From NCBI GenBank assembly GCA_905339275.1, contig CAJPFK010000004.1, positions 62,001 to 126,000 on the forward strand: 64,000 bases of DNA, in the 5' to 3' direction. The stretch is from Methylophilaceae bacterium. GTDB lineage: Bacteria > Pseudomonadota > Gammaproteobacteria > Burkholderiales > Methylophilaceae. Below, in pieces: positions 1 through 11,551 of the stretch (positions are counted from its first letter, which is position 1; every line of letters starts with the position of its first letter). The notes beneath the pieces are model-generated. The model had not been told where the DNA came from and ran no database searches. It saw nothing but the letters and a program-made list of their open reading frames with translations. A program made the position numbers and the translations under genes.

Positions 1-631
1 GCCGCGAAGCATTGATTTCGATACCCAGTGCGCCCTGCCCTACGGCAGGGATGCTATGTTCCGTGGAGATCAACTGCGCAATCCGCGCTTCCAGCCCCAG
101 GCGCTTCAACCCGGCCGCTGCCAGAATGATGGCCGCATACTGCCCTTCGTCCAGCTTGCGCAGGCGGGTTTGCAGGTTGCCGCGCAGCGACTCGATTTTC
201 AGTGCCGGGAACCTGGCCTGAAGCTGGCTCTGACGGCGCAGGCTGGACGTACCGACCACGCTGCCCCCAGGCAAGTCTTCCAGACGCCGGTATTGGTTGG
301 AAACGAAAGCATCATGCGGATCCTCGCGTTCCCCGATGGCTGCCATGGTAAAACCTTCCGGCAGGTGCATGGGTACATCTTTCATCGAATGCACGGCCAG
401 GTCTGCGCGGCCATCAGCCAGCGCCTGTTCCAGCTCCTTGACGAACAGACCCTTGCCGCCGATGCGTGAAAGCGGCGAATCCAGCATCTGGTCGCCTGTC
501 GTCGTCATGCCCAGTATCTCGACGACGGTCTGGGGATAAAGCGCCTGCAAACGGCTCTGGATATGCAGCGCCTGCCACATGGCAAGTGCGCTTTCACGGG
601 AAGCGATGACGAGTCTGGAAGGGATGTTCAT
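1..631 (-). CDS. hemC: Porphobilinogen deaminase (5' part; 3' end outside window)
   Basis: Hydroxymethylbilane synthase joins four porphobilinogen units into the linear tetrapyrrole used for haem. The first 210 residues are visible; the gene continues beyond the left edge. The frame opens with [20 protein letters not shown]. It has the conserved HSMKDVP block near residues 81-87, the GTSSLRRQ block near 128-134, and SLRGN near 148-152. The cofactor-binding cysteine region would lie outside the window. It is 67 bases downstream of the AlgR-type regulator on the same strand. The pairing hemC / algR / algZ facing argH is a conserved gammaproteobacterial and betaproteobacterial arrangement. Confidence 0.95.
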   Translation of the reverse strand, partial: MNIPSRLVIASRESALAMWQALHIQSRLQALYPQTVVEILGMTTTGDQMLDSPLSRIGGKGLFVKELEQALADGRADLAVHSMKDVPMHLPEGFTMAAIGEREDPHDAFVSNQYRRLEDLPGGSVVGTSSLRRQSQLQARFPALKIESLRGNLQTRLRKLDEGQYAAIILAAAGLKRLGLEARIAQLISTEHSIPAVGQGALGIEINASR

Positions 632-698
632 GAATCAGCCGGCTATTGATGGTGGTTTTGCACACGATTTTAGCACAGGCACGGCCCGTACCCGGGAA

Positions 699-1442
699 TC
701 AGCCTTTCGCCAGCCCTTTCAGCAAATGCTGCTGCCGGCGACTGACCGCCACCGTGTCCGGCACATCCCTGAGCAAGGCAACATAATGGCTTTCGCCCTC
801 CTGCGCATGCCGTTTTTCATATCCCATGATGCTGCCCTGCGCCACCAGGCAGTTGCGATGCAGCCTCAGGAAACGCGTGCCGAACTCTTCCTCGATGGAG
901 TTGAGCGAATCCTCGATCAGGTATTCCCGCTCCCTGGTACGTATGGTCACGTATTTAAGCTCGGCCCGGAAGAAAATGATGTCATCAACCGGCACCAGCA
1001 ATACGCGCCCTCGTTCCAGCACGCTGAAATGGGTACGTTGCGCCTGTAGCGGCTGCAAACCCGTCAATTGTTCCGGTCGCAGCCTGCCGGCTTTTTCGAT
1101 GGCCGTCCGCAGGCGCTCCAGCCTGATTGGTTTCAGCAGGTAATCCACGGCATTCATGTCAAATGCCCTTACCGCATAAGTATCGTACGCGGTAGTAAAA
1201 ATAATGGCCGGCGACGGTGTCAGCTTCTGCAAATGGCCGGCCGCCTCGATGCCGTCCATATGCGGCATGCGGATATCCAGCAGGACAATATCCGGTTTGT
1301 GTTCCATTGCCAGGTTGACGGCCTCTTTACCGTTTTTCGCATCGCCCACCACGGTGACAGCGGCAATATCCTGCAGCAATTCGCGCAAGCGGTTGCGCGC
1401 GGGGGCTTCGTCATCCACCAGCAATACCTTGATTGCGCTCAT
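699..1442 (-). CDS. algR: LytTR-family response regulator, AlgR type
   Basis: Two-component response regulator of 247 residues. A CheY-like receiver occupies residues 4-120, with the acidic pair D10/D11, phospho-acceptor D56 in LLDIRMP, and the LLKPI lysine. A LytTR DNA-binding domain follows (about 140-245; FSVLERGRVLLVPVDDI onward). I chose the ATG giving MSAIKVLLVDDEAP; a longer reading frame upstream lies inside the kinase gene and lacks family similarity. Its ATG overlaps the kinase stop by 4 bases (ATGA), so the two are translationally coupled. In pseudomonads AlgR controls alginate, twitching and virulence genes. Targets here are unknown, so the symbol reflects family and synteny only. 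Confidence 0.88.
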   Translation of the reverse strand: MSAIKVLLVDDEAPARNRLRELLQDIAAVTVVGDAKNGKEAVNLAMEHKPDIVLLDIRMPHMDGIEAAGHLQKLTPSPAIIFTTAYDTYAVRAFDMNAVDYLLKPIRLERLRTAIEKAGRLRPEQLTGLQPLQAQRTHFSVLERGRVLLVPVDDIIFFRAELKYVTIRTREREYLIEDSLNSIEEEFGTRFLRLHRNCLVAQGSIMGYEKRHAQEGESHYVALLRDVPDTVAVSRRQQHLLKGLAKG

Positions 1443-2482
1443 GCCATGTGCTCGCGATAGGGAATCACAATCTCCACATGATACTGCCCCTGCCCGGTCT
1501 GGCTGCTGAGCGTGGCTTCGGCATCGAAGTGCAGGGCCAGCCTTTCCCGGATGTTGTTCAAGGCCATCTTGTTGCCGCCATGGTGATTGCTCTGGGTCGT
1601 ACACGGGTTGCTCAGGCGCAGGCGGACTTCCTTGTGGCCGGCCTCGATCTGAATCGTGATCCTGCCGCCTTGCGGTAACGGCTCTATGCCGTGATAAACC
1701 GCATTCTCCAGCAGCGGCTGTAAAACCAGCGGCGGAATCAGGGCATCCGGCGGCACATTTTCGATTTGCCAGACGATTTCCAGCCGCTCGTCCAGCCTCA
1801 GTTTCTCCAGCGCCAGATACTGCCTGCTCAGTGCCAGTTCCTGCGCCAGCGGCACCAGTTCCCGGTTATCCGACATCACCACGCGGAATAAATCCGCCAT
1901 GTCCTCCAGCGCCGTCTCTGCGCGTTTCGGCTCACTGCGCATGATCGACAGCACGGCATTGATACAATTAAAAAGAAAATGCGGCCGGATTCTTGCCTGC
2001 AGCGCCTGCAAGCGCGCTTCGGTAATCGCCGGCGAAAGCGCGCGCTGGCGCAGGTTGAAATAGCCGAGAATGGTCAGGGTCATGCACAGGCCGAACAGCC
2101 ATGACCTGATTAACGATGCCGGCGGCTCAGCCCCAAAACCGTAAATATCCATTTGGTGGATTATCGAGGTCAGCAGCAATACTGTGCCGATAATGCAAGC
2201 AACCGCCCATGCATAAGGCAGTTTCCTTAATAGCGGATAGGCCGCGTAAAACAGCAGCAGGCTGGCAAGCAGGACAGGCTGTATCGTAATCGACAATTCC
2301 GCCAGCCTGGAAAACGCCTGCTGCAAGGTCGAGGTTTGCAGTACGGCGGCAATTATCCCCATCAGGTTCACCGCTATCAGGATGCGCAAGCAAACCCCCA
2401 TGTTGCGTAAATCCGGCAATCGACTCAAGGGCTGTCGAAACTCGCTCGCTGCAAAGGTAGGGTTTTGCTTTATACTTGCCAT
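1439..2482 (-). CDS. algZ: LytS/AlgZ-type sensor histidine kinase
   Basis: Membrane sensor kinase of 347 residues, partner of the adjacent AlgR-like regulator. The N-terminal ~145 residues hold four hydrophobic segments (about 33-50, 66-84, 91-107, 128-142) and no extracellular domain of any size. The phospho-acceptor region is of the His_kinase (LytS) type: RIRPHFLFNCINAVL with H168. An N-box follows (LLENAVYHGI, near 262). The last part is a GHKL ATPase fold. It is divergent from argH, 31 bases away, so both promoters must sit in that gap or overlap the coding starts. What signal it senses cannot be read from the sequence. Confidence 0.87.
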   Translation of the reverse strand: MASIKQNPTFAASEFRQPLSRLPDLRNMGVCLRILIAVNLMGIIAAVLQTSTLQQAFSRLAELSITIQPVLLASLLLFYAAYPLLRKLPYAWAVACIIGTVLLLTSIIHQMDIYGFGAEPPASLIRSWLFGLCMTLTILGYFNLRQRALSPAITEARLQALQARIRPHFLFNCINAVLSIMRSEPKRAETALEDMADLFRVVMSDNRELVPLAQELALSRQYLALEKLRLDERLEIVWQIENVPPDALIPPLVLQPLLENAVYHGIEPLPQGGRITIQIEAGHKEVRLRLSNPCTTQSNHHGGNKMALNNIRERLALHFDAEATLSSQTGQGQYHVEIVIPYREHMA

Positions 2483-2513
2483 ATAAGTACATTATTCTTA
2501 ATCATTTTTTATC

Positions 2514-3923
2514 ATGCAAGATAATTCCAACACGAATGCAGCACAAACTAAGACTTGGTCGGGACGCTTTTCCGAACCGGTAGCCGAACTCGTCAAGCGT
2601 TACACCGCCTCCGTCAGCTTCGATCAACGCCTTGCAGAGTTCGATATTCAGGGCTCACTGGCACACTCGCGCATGCTGGGAGCACAGGGAATTATCAGCC
2701 AGGAGGACGTCAGTGCCATTGAAAAAGGCCTGAACGAAATCCTGCAGGAAATCCGCAGCGGCAATTTTTCCTGGTCGCTGGACCTGGAAGACGTACATCT
2801 GAATATTGAGAAACGCCTGACCGACAAAATCGGTGATGCAGGTAAGCGCTTACATACCGGCCGTTCACGCAACGACCAGGTAGCCACCGACGTGCGCCTC
2901 TGGCTACGTGCAACCGTCGATGACGTGGTGACCAACATTCGCCAGTTGCAGACGTCTATCGTCGATCTGGCCGATGCCCATTTCGATACGGCAATGCCCG
3001 GCTTCACCCACCTGCAGGTCGCGCAGCCGGTCACCTTCGGCCATCACCTGCTGGCCTACTTCGAAATGCTGCAGCGTGATGCAGGCCGCTTTATCGATGC
3101 CCGCAAGCGGATCAATCGCCTGCCTCTCGGCGCGGCCGCGCTTGCCGGCACCAGTTATCCGATCAATCGTGAAATGGTGGCAGAAGCACTTGGTTTCGAT
3201 GGCGTATGCGAGAACTCGCTCGATGCCGTTTCGGATCGCGATTTCGCCATTGAGTTTACCGCTGCCGCCGCATTGGTGATGACGCATCTTTCACGACTCT
3301 CAGAAGAGTTCATCCTCTGGTCCAGCCCGAGATTCGGCTTCATTGATATCGCCGACCGTTTCTGTACCGGCTCATCCATCATGCCGCAGAAAAAGAACCC
3401 CGACGTGCCTGAACTGGTGCGCGGCAAGACCGGGCGCGTCAACGGCCACCTCGTTGCACTGCTGACCCTGATGAAGAGCCAGCCGCTGGCTTACAACAAG
3501 GACAACCAGGAAGACAAGGAACCCTTGTTCGACACGGCGGACACATTGCTCGTTACGCTGGAAATCTATGCCGACATGCTGCGTGGCATCGAAGTGAACA
3601 AACCTGCCATGCGCGCTGCAGCGACTGAAGGCTTCGCCACGGCCACCGATCTCGCTGATTATCTGGTCAAAAAAGGCCTGCCCTTCAGGGATGCGCACGA
3701 AGTCGTCGCACTCGCCGTCCGGCATGCGGCCGGCAAAGGCTGCGACCTCCCGGATTTACCGCTCGCCGAACTGCAGACATTCAGCCGGAAAATCAGTGAT
3801 GATGTATTTGCAGTGCTGACACTTGAGGGCTCTCTCGCCAGCCGCAATCATATCGGCGGCACCGCGCCGAACCAGGTGAAGGCCGCCATCCAGCGCGCCA
3901 GAAAATCATTGGGAGCCGCATAA
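2514..3923 (+). CDS. argH: Argininosuccinate lyase
   Basis: Last step of arginine synthesis: argininosuccinate to arginine and fumarate; a cytosolic homotetramer. The 469 residues match the usual length. Visible family blocks are [12 protein letters not shown] near 115-126, TGFTHLQ-type [12 protein letters not shown] near 162-173, and the fumarase/aspartase-superfamily signature [12 protein letters not shown] near 286-297. The start ATG begins [20 protein letters not shown], in agreement with the WSGRF start region of the family. The stop is followed 4 bases later by the next gene, so a FimV-like membrane protein is probably co-transcribed with it. Confidence 0.97.
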   Translation: MQDNSNTNAAQTKTWSGRFSEPVAELVKRYTASVSFDQRLAEFDIQGSLAHSRMLGAQGIISQEDVSAIEKGLNEILQEIRSGNFSWSLDLEDVHLNIEKRLTDKIGDAGKRLHTGRSRNDQVATDVRLWLRATVDDVVTNIRQLQTSIVDLADAHFDTAMPGFTHLQVAQPVTFGHHLLAYFEMLQRDAGRFIDARKRINRLPLGAAALAGTSYPINREMVAEALGFDGVCENSLDAVSDRDFAIEFTAAAALVMTHLSRLSEEFILWSSPRFGFIDIADRFCTGSSIMPQKKNPDVPELVRGKTGRVNGHLVALLTLMKSQPLAYNKDNQEDKEPLFDTADTLLVTLEIYADMLRGIEVNKPAMRAAATEGFATATDLADYLVKKGLPFRDAHEVVALAVRHAAGKGCDLPDLPLAELQTFSRKISDDVFAVLTLEGSLASRNHIGGTAPNQVKAAIQRARKSLGAA

Positions 3924-3927
3924 GCCC

Positions 3928-5313
3928 ATGGGACAGCGCGTTTCACAAAACGCCTGTCTCACTCGCCTCGCCTCTTTTGTTCGAGCAAAACCCGGCTTAT
4001 TGTTTGTATTGCTGGCGGGCGTTGCCTGGGCCAACCATGCAGTTCCAGCCGAAGAACCCAGCGTCAGCGAAGAAGCCGCGCTTTCATGGCCGCTGCTGCC
4101 GGGCGAAAGCGTGCAGCAGCTTGCCCGCCTGTTCTACCCCAAAAATACCTTCATGCAGGCTCATTTCGTTTCCAGCACCCTGCAGCTCAACCGTGATATC
4201 CAGCCTGGGCTTGGAGCGAATAGTATTTCCGAAGTCCCCAGAACCATCCTTATTCCTGAGCTCAAGCAATTAAGCAGCGCCAATAGGCACTCGAGAACCC
4301 CGCCTTCCAATAACGCGGATGGCTTAGGCATCACCCAGATGAATGCCGGCAGCATCAAAATCGTTACGGATCAAATGTGGGTAGAATATCAGGCGCTGGT
4401 CGACAACAATACAGCCATCGTCACTGATCTGGAAAAATTGCATGTGAAAACCTCCGGACTGGAGCGCGCGCTTGCCGAGCTTAAAGCCGGCACGAATGCC
4501 TGGCAGGGAAAATCCGATGCGACCACCAAGCCGGAACCTCATAAATTCAGGAAAACCACTACGAGCGGACCTATCTCCAGTACAACACCTGCGCCCTCTG
4601 AACGCAGTATATTCAATGGATGGGCAATTTACCTTGCCTTGGCCCTTCTCCTTGCCTTGCCAGGGTTTTTCATCGCACGCCATTGGCGCCGGCAGCGTCA
4701 AGCGGAAGCTATCGATTTCAACACAATATTGCCAGTACCATTTACCGATATCCCGCCCACGGAACAAATAGCGCCTGCTATCGCTCCCGATCTCGCCCCT
4801 GTTGAGCCGGCTGAACATCATCAGGGCACCGATGCCACCATCCAGGAAGAAAAAATCCTGGTAAACACCGGAAAACCCGCTGAAGCCACCCCACTGCTCA
4901 AAATCAGCGAAGCCGTTCCACTACTCAAGATCATCATTGAAACCGACCCCAAGGGCTCATTATCGCCTTGGTTATCCCTGCTGGAAATCTATCGCAAGCA
5001 AGAACAAAAAGATGAATTCAACCAGCTCTCCGCACAGATGCACCAGGCATTCAATGTCATGGCCCCACTATGGGACGATGTCGAATCATCCATGGTGATA
5101 CCAAAAACGCTGGAAGAATTCCCTCACCTGATCGAACAACTGGAAACTGCCTGGCAAGACGGCAGTGCTGGCCAATTCCTTGACCGGCTGCTGTTCGATA
5201 ATCGCGACGGCGAACGAGAGGGTTTCAGTCTGGAGGTATTACAGGAAATTACGCTGCTGCAAGACATATTAAATTTAAAAAAATCTGATAAATCTGGGGA
5301 AGCCCCCACGTAA
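3928..5313 (+). CDS. FimV-like single-span membrane protein
   Basis: 461 residues, not firmly assigned. An N-terminal hydrophobic segment (about 25-40, ending near VAWANHAVPAEE) looks like a signal peptide. Residues 50-115 resemble the FimV N-terminal/LysM-like region (LLPGESVQQLARLFYP). A possible coiled-coil stretch follows (about 155-190). A clear transmembrane helix (GWAIYLALALLLALPGFFIA, near 231-250) ends in a basic HWRRQRQ stop-transfer. The cytoplasmic C-terminal part has a FimV/TPR-like block near 350-385 (SPWLSLLEIYRKQEQKDEF). FimV proteins are inner-membrane, peptidoglycan-binding scaffolds for polar pili and secretion. Placement directly behind argH is unusual. Confidence 0.6.
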   Translation: MGQRVSQNACLTRLASFVRAKPGLLFVLLAGVAWANHAVPAEEPSVSEEAALSWPLLPGESVQQLARLFYPKNTFMQAHFVSSTLQLNRDIQPGLGANSISEVPRTILIPELKQLSSANRHSRTPPSNNADGLGITQMNAGSIKIVTDQMWVEYQALVDNNTAIVTDLEKLHVKTSGLERALAELKAGTNAWQGKSDATTKPEPHKFRKTTTSGPISSTTPAPSERSIFNGWAIYLALALLLALPGFFIARHWRRQRQAEAIDFNTILPVPFTDIPPTEQIAPAIAPDLAPVEPAEHHQGTDATIQEEKILVNTGKPAEATPLLKISEAVPLLKIIIETDPKGSLSPWLSLLEIYRKQEQKDEFNQLSAQMHQAFNVMAPLWDDVESSMVIPKTLEEFPHLIEQLETAWQDGSAGQFLDRLLFDNRDGEREGFSLEVLQEITLLQDILNLKKSDKSGEAPT

Positions 5314-5331
5314 AGCAGGATCTTGCATTTT

Positions 5332-5397
5332 TTACTTCGCCGGTTTGATGCGCTGCGCGTCCACTATCTGCTTACCATCTTCCCTGGTGAAAGCGTT
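5332..5397 (-). other. Severed C-terminal coding tail of arsC (shifted frame)
   Basis: Immediately after the arsC stop, another minus-strand frame encodes NAFTREDGKQIVDAQRIKPAK and then a stop. As I recall it, the longer plasmid R773-type ArsC ends in a very similar segment (AFTKEDGEKVVDEAG). The sequence CAG-TA-AAC at the junction is explained by loss of one base (or gain of two). This is a remnant tail, not an independent gene. Confidence 0.7.
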
Positions 5398-5759
5398 TAC
5401 TGCGGCGCAGGCAGAATCTCCAGCACCAGCTCGGCAGGCCGACAAAGCCGCGTGCCCAAAGGCGTCACCACAATCGGGCGATTCATGAGAATGGGATGCT
5501 GCAACATGAAATCCAGCAGCTCGTCATCCGTCCACTTCGGGTCATCCAGATTCAACTCGCTATAAATCGCCTCTTTCGCCCGCAAAAGTTCGCGCGGCGA
5601 GATACCTGCCGCCTTAATCAAAGCTTGCAACCTGGCTTTGGTTGGCGGTGTTTTCAGGTACTCGATCACCTCCGGCTCAACGCCGCTATTGCGTATCATC
5701 GCCAGCGTGTTGCGCGAGGTGCCGCATTTTGGGTTGTGATAAATAATGATCTCTGGCAA
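5397..5759 (-). CDS. arsC: Arsenate reductase, glutaredoxin-dependent, C-terminally truncated
   Basis: Thioredoxin-fold ArsC reduces arsenate to arsenite using glutathione and glutaredoxin. The 120 residues begin MPEIIIYHNPKCGTSRNT. The catalytic cysteine is C12, and arginines fall at R60, R94 and R107, the same positions known for R773 ArsC. The family's core is therefore intact. The protein ends at PAPQ, about 21 residues earlier than R773-type homologues; the missing tail lies in another frame at 5332-5397. No arsR or arsB is nearby, so a role as a general ArsC/Spx-like reductase is also possible. Activity of the shortened form cannot be judged here. Confidence 0.85.
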   Translation of the reverse strand: MPEIIIYHNPKCGTSRNTLAMIRNSGVEPEVIEYLKTPPTKARLQALIKAAGISPRELLRAKEAIYSELNLDDPKWTDDELLDFMLQHPILMNRPIVVTPLGTRLCRPAELVLEILPAPQ

Positions 5760-5841
5760 TTACAGCTTCCTAAATCCGGTCAAAAAGGCCATCCAGATTT
5801 AACATGGCCCTTCTTTTAAGAATAAAATTAGACAATTTTCT

Positions 5842-8289
<2,448 letters not shown>

Positions 8290-8295
8290 TTATTG

Positions 8296-9399
8296 TCATA
8301 TGCGCATTGGCATAACGACATATTTGTAGTTGTCATCGTCCGGCACGGTAACCAGGCAGCTGCTGTTCGCATCGGCGAAGGAAAACAGCACGTTGTCGCT
8401 ACCAAGATTATTCAAGACGTCTATCAGATAGGTCACATTGAAGCCGATATCAAGCGCATCGCCGGCATAGCTGATCTCCAGCTCTTCTTCCGCTTCTTCC
8501 TGCTCGCTGTTCGTGCTGATCAGGCGCAGGCTGTTGTTGGTCAACACCATGCGGATACCGCGGTATTTTTCATTGGAAAGGATGGATGCACGCTGCATGG
8601 AGAGTAACACGGTCATCCGGTCTATCGTGAATGTATTTTGGTGGCCGACCGGAATCACCCGGTTGTAATCGGGGAATTTTCCATCGATGACCTTGGTGAT
8701 CAGGCGTATTTCACCGAATGAGAAATTGACCTGGCCGGCAACGATTTCCACGCTTACCTCTTCATCGCTGTCATCCAGTAATTTGATCAGCTCGATAACC
8801 GTCTTGCGCGGCAGGATCAATTCCTGTTTTTCATAGTTCTGGCTCAACTCGGTCGATGTAAAGCTCAAACGATGCCCATCGGTACCGACTACATTGAGGC
8901 GGTTGGCCGTTACCTCGAACAGCAGGCCATTCAGGTAATAACGGATATCCTGCTGCGCCATCGCAAATTCTACCTGTTTGAACAAACGCTTCAGCGAACC
9001 CTGGCTGATGGTAATGACGGTTGTTTCCGTTCCTGCCGCCTTGGTCATGACCGGATAATCGGTTGCCGGCAAGGTTTGCAGGTTAAAGCGGCTTTTACCG
9101 GTTTTCACCTGTATGCGGCTATCCGTTGTGGTCATGTTGATTTCTGCATTTTCCGGCAGTGCGCGGCAGATATCGAGCAATTTCTTGGCAGATACCGTAG
9201 TGGACAATTCCCCACCCGCAGGGCTATTGATGGAAAGGGATATCTGCATTTCCAGATCGGTTGCCGTGAGAACGACTCTATCCTGTTTTGCTTCCAACAG
9301 AAGATTGGAAAGTATAGGCAGCGTATGGCGTCTTTCTACAATTCCACTGACTGCTGAAAGAGGTTTAAGCAGGGTATCGCGGTTTATTTTGATGTTCAT
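8296..9399 (-). CDS. dnaN: DNA polymerase III beta subunit (sliding clamp)
   Basis: Ring-shaped processivity clamp of the replicative polymerase. The 367 residues form three clamp domains, the usual length. The start is MNIKINRDTLLKPLSAVSGI; LPILSNLLLE near 27-36 is typical, and the C-terminus ends in VVMPMRI (family VMPMRL), which shapes the partner-binding groove. It follows dnaA on the minus strand across a 250-base AT-rich gap that holds DnaA boxes, and precedes gyrB. Confidence 0.97.
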   Translation of the reverse strand: MNIKINRDTLLKPLSAVSGIVERRHTLPILSNLLLEAKQDRVVLTATDLEMQISLSINSPAGGELSTTVSAKKLLDICRALPENAEINMTTTDSRIQVKTGKSRFNLQTLPATDYPVMTKAAGTETTVITISQGSLKRLFKQVEFAMAQQDIRYYLNGLLFEVTANRLNVVGTDGHRLSFTSTELSQNYEKQELILPRKTVIELIKLLDDSDEEVSVEIVAGQVNFSFGEIRLITKVIDGKFPDYNRVIPVGHQNTFTIDRMTVLLSMQRASILSNEKYRGIRMVLTNNSLRLISTNSEQEEAEEELEISYAGDALDIGFNVTYLIDVLNNLGSDNVLFSFADANSSCLVTVPDDDNYKYVVMPMRI

Positions 9400-9649
9400 T
9401 GTTCTAAAACCCGTCTAATAAATAGAATAAGTAATATATAAATTCATAATAACAATAATGTTTAACTTATCTGTGGATACTTGGTATTATCTATATAAAT
9501 CAATAAATTAAAATTTAATAGCCAGTAGCATAACGTTCGTAACCACTGTGGATAAAATGTTGGTTAATTCAAGCGAAATACATAAACGCGCTTAAACCAT
9601 ATTTCTATACACAGGCTATCCATTGCTTCACTGTGTATTTTTTGCACGA
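9400..9649. other. Candidate origin segment between dnaN and dnaA
   Basis: A 250-base, strongly AT-rich gap. It holds an exact DnaA box TGTGGATAA (9547-9555) and two boxes with one mismatch: TGTGGATAC (9472-9480) and CTATACACA (9605-9613). The stretch 9420-9530 is almost entirely A/T and could serve as the DNA unwinding element. It must also carry the dnaN promoter. Candidate oriC or half of a bipartite origin. Confidence 0.55.
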
Positions 9650-11059
9650 TCAACCACGTATGACCTGCACAAGAAAAGCGATGTCACGTGTGACATTCGG
9701 ATCATTCTTGCGCAACTCTTCAACTTCATCACAGGCATGCATCACCGTGGTGTGATGACGGCTTCCAAATGCTTCCCCGATTTCAGGAAAGCTGTGATTG
9801 GTCAGCTCTCTGGCCAATGCCATTGCAATCTGCCGTGGCCGGGCAAAATTGCGTGAGCGCTTTTTACTATACATTTCGGCCACTTTGATTTTGTAGTAAT
9901 CGGCGACAGTTTTCTGGATATTCTCCATCGTGATCTGCCTGCCTCTGACTGCAATCAGGTCCTTCAGTGCTTCCTTGGCCAGGTTCACGTCAATTTCATG
10001 ACCGGTGAATTTTGCCATAGCAACAATACGATTCAACGCACCTTCCAGCTCACGCACACTGGAGCGAACCTGTTTGGCAACGAAAAAAGCAACGTCTTCG
10101 TGCAGTATGACTCTGCCGGCTTCAGCCTTTTTCAACAGGATGGCAACGCGCATTTCCAGCTCGGGAGGCTCTACAGCAACGGTTAAACCCCAGCTGAATC
10201 GTGTGCGTAGACGCTCGTCCACATCGACAATTTCCTTGGGATAAGTGTCGCAAGTGATGATGATCTGTTTCTTGGCTTCGATCAGGGAATTGAATGCGTA
10301 GAAAAACTCCTCCTGCGTGCGGCTTTTCTTGGCAAAGAACTGAATATCGTCAATCAGCAGGAGATCCAGCGAATGATACTGGCGTTTGAATTCGTCAAAT
10401 GCCTTGTGTTCGTAGGCTTTCACCACATCGGAGACATAGCGCTCAGCATGCAGGTAGCGTACCTTGGCTTCCGGATTCTGCTGTTTCAGGTGATTGCCTA
10501 TGGCTTGCAGCAAATGCGTCTTGCCCAGCCCCACACCGCCGTAGATGAATAAAGGGTTATAGGCAGTACCGGGATTTTCAGCGACCTGCAAGGCGGCAGC
10601 GCGGGCAAGCTGGTTGGCCTTACCGGTAACAAAATTATCGAAGTTGAAACTGCTATTCAGACCGCATAACTCATTATCGCTCTTGGGTTTTTTTACTGAT
10701 TTCTGGCTGGCTTTTGCGGCTGCGACTGCGATATTTTTAATCGCCAGGTCTCCATCCACCTTTGCTGGACTGGCTACATTGCTGTTCTGGCTGCCATTGT
10801 TTTCATGTGGCCTCGGTTCCTGCTTATCGGAGACCGCCAGCTCAATTTCCACGGGATGCATGGCCAACTCCTCGGCCAGCGACTTGATTCGGTCCAGAAA
10901 GCGGTCCTTGACCCACTGCATGACGAACCGATTGGGCGCAAGCACGCGCCAGGAGCCGTTATGAGTCTCAAATTCCAGCGGTTTGATCCAAGTGTTGAAT
11001 TGCTGCGCGGATAGCTCTTGTTCAAAGCGACCCAGACAAATAGACCAAAAGTTATCCAT
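9650..11059 (-). CDS. dnaA: Chromosomal replication initiator DnaA
   Basis: AAA+ initiator that binds DnaA boxes and opens oriC. 469 residues. Domain I begins MDNFWSICLGRFEQELSAQQFNTWIKPL. A linker (about 90-140) follows. The AAA+ domain has Walker A GGVGLGKTHLLQ (near 174-185), Walker B LLLIDDIQFF (near 234-243), and sensor II around VRELEGALNRIVAM. The C-terminal domain IV helix-turn-helix carries the signature HSFPEIGEAFGSRHHTTVMHA. It is divergent from rpmH; the 320-base gap between them holds a further DnaA box, so it likely autoregulates. Confidence 0.98.
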   Translation of the reverse strand: MDNFWSICLGRFEQELSAQQFNTWIKPLEFETHNGSWRVLAPNRFVMQWVKDRFLDRIKSLAEELAMHPVEIELAVSDKQEPRPHENNGSQNSNVASPAKVDGDLAIKNIAVAAAKASQKSVKKPKSDNELCGLNSSFNFDNFVTGKANQLARAAALQVAENPGTAYNPLFIYGGVGLGKTHLLQAIGNHLKQQNPEAKVRYLHAERYVSDVVKAYEHKAFDEFKRQYHSLDLLLIDDIQFFAKKSRTQEEFFYAFNSLIEAKKQIIITCDTYPKEIVDVDERLRTRFSWGLTVAVEPPELEMRVAILLKKAEAGRVILHEDVAFFVAKQVRSSVRELEGALNRIVAMAKFTGHEIDVNLAKEALKDLIAVRGRQITMENIQKTVADYYKIKVAEMYSKKRSRNFARPRQIAMALARELTNHSFPEIGEAFGSRHHTTVMHACDEVEELRKNDPNVTRDIAFLVQVIRG

Positions 11060-11379
11060 CGGTTGCCCGATACCTCAAATGAAGATGTGTGTGCTATTGC
11101 CCGAAGTTTATACGAGATATTTTTCCCGGGCGCCGTTGCTAACCAGATGGTCGAAGGCCGGTGGCAAGACCAGACTTCAATAATGCGCCATCCATGTAGT
11201 TTGAGATGTTTTGATTAATCAGGTTAGCAAAATCTGACCTTATTTTAGCCTGATTATTCGAACTTATCCACAGCGTTTCTTACACAGATAAAAACTAAAT
11301 AAACATTGACAAAACAAGGCTAAATCATGTTAAATCGCGGTCTTGTCAAGAAACACAGAGAAGTTACCGGAGATTTGCA
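11060..11379. other. dnaA-rpmH divergent intergenic region, possible origin segment
   Basis: 320 bases between divergent dnaA and rpmH. It holds an exact DnaA box TTATCCACA at 11264-11272 and an AT-rich stretch at 11200-11335. Near its right end is the rpmH promoter (TTGACA at 11306-11311). Divergence of genes on either side marks this as the replichore switch. No other exact DnaA box is seen here. Confidence 0.5.
11306..11335 (+). promoter_or_regulatory. Sigma-70-type promoter of rpmH
   Basis: A perfect -35 TTGACA (11306-11311) is followed 18 bases later by TTAAAT (11330-11335), a 4/6 match to the -10 box. It lies 45 bases ahead of the rpmH ATG and would drive rpmH-rnpA-yidD-yidC. Confidence 0.6.
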
Positions 11380-11514
11380 ATGAAACGTACCTACCAACCA
11401 TCCAAAGTTCGCCGCGCTCGCACACATGGCTTTCTGGTGCGCATGAAAACCCGCGGCGGCCGTGCTGTTATTGCAGCGCGTCGTGCTAAAGGCCGTGCCC
11501 GTCTAGCTGTTTAG
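11380..11514 (+). CDS. rpmH: 50S ribosomal protein L34
   Basis: Small basic large-subunit ribosomal protein of 44 residues, the usual length. It begins [18 protein letters not shown] and continues with arginine- and lysine-rich sequence ([20 protein letters not shown]), ending RLAV. It is first gene of the conserved rpmH-rnpA-yidD-yidC-mnmE string. AAGTTACCGGAG ahead of the ATG supplies a ribosome-binding site. L34 is needed in far greater amounts than RnpA; see the terminator inside rnpA. Confidence 0.98.
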   Translation: MKRTYQPSKVRRARTHGFLVRMKTRGGRAVIAARRAKGRARLAV

Positions 11515-11551
11515 GCCAGTAGCAGACAGTAAACAGGCGTTAATCCTCGGT

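Noticed and set aside
9681-9696. ATGTCACGTGTGACAT palindrome in dnaA
   Set aside because: Arms are only 6 bases and centre is not symmetric; coding for the conserved DnaA C-terminus.
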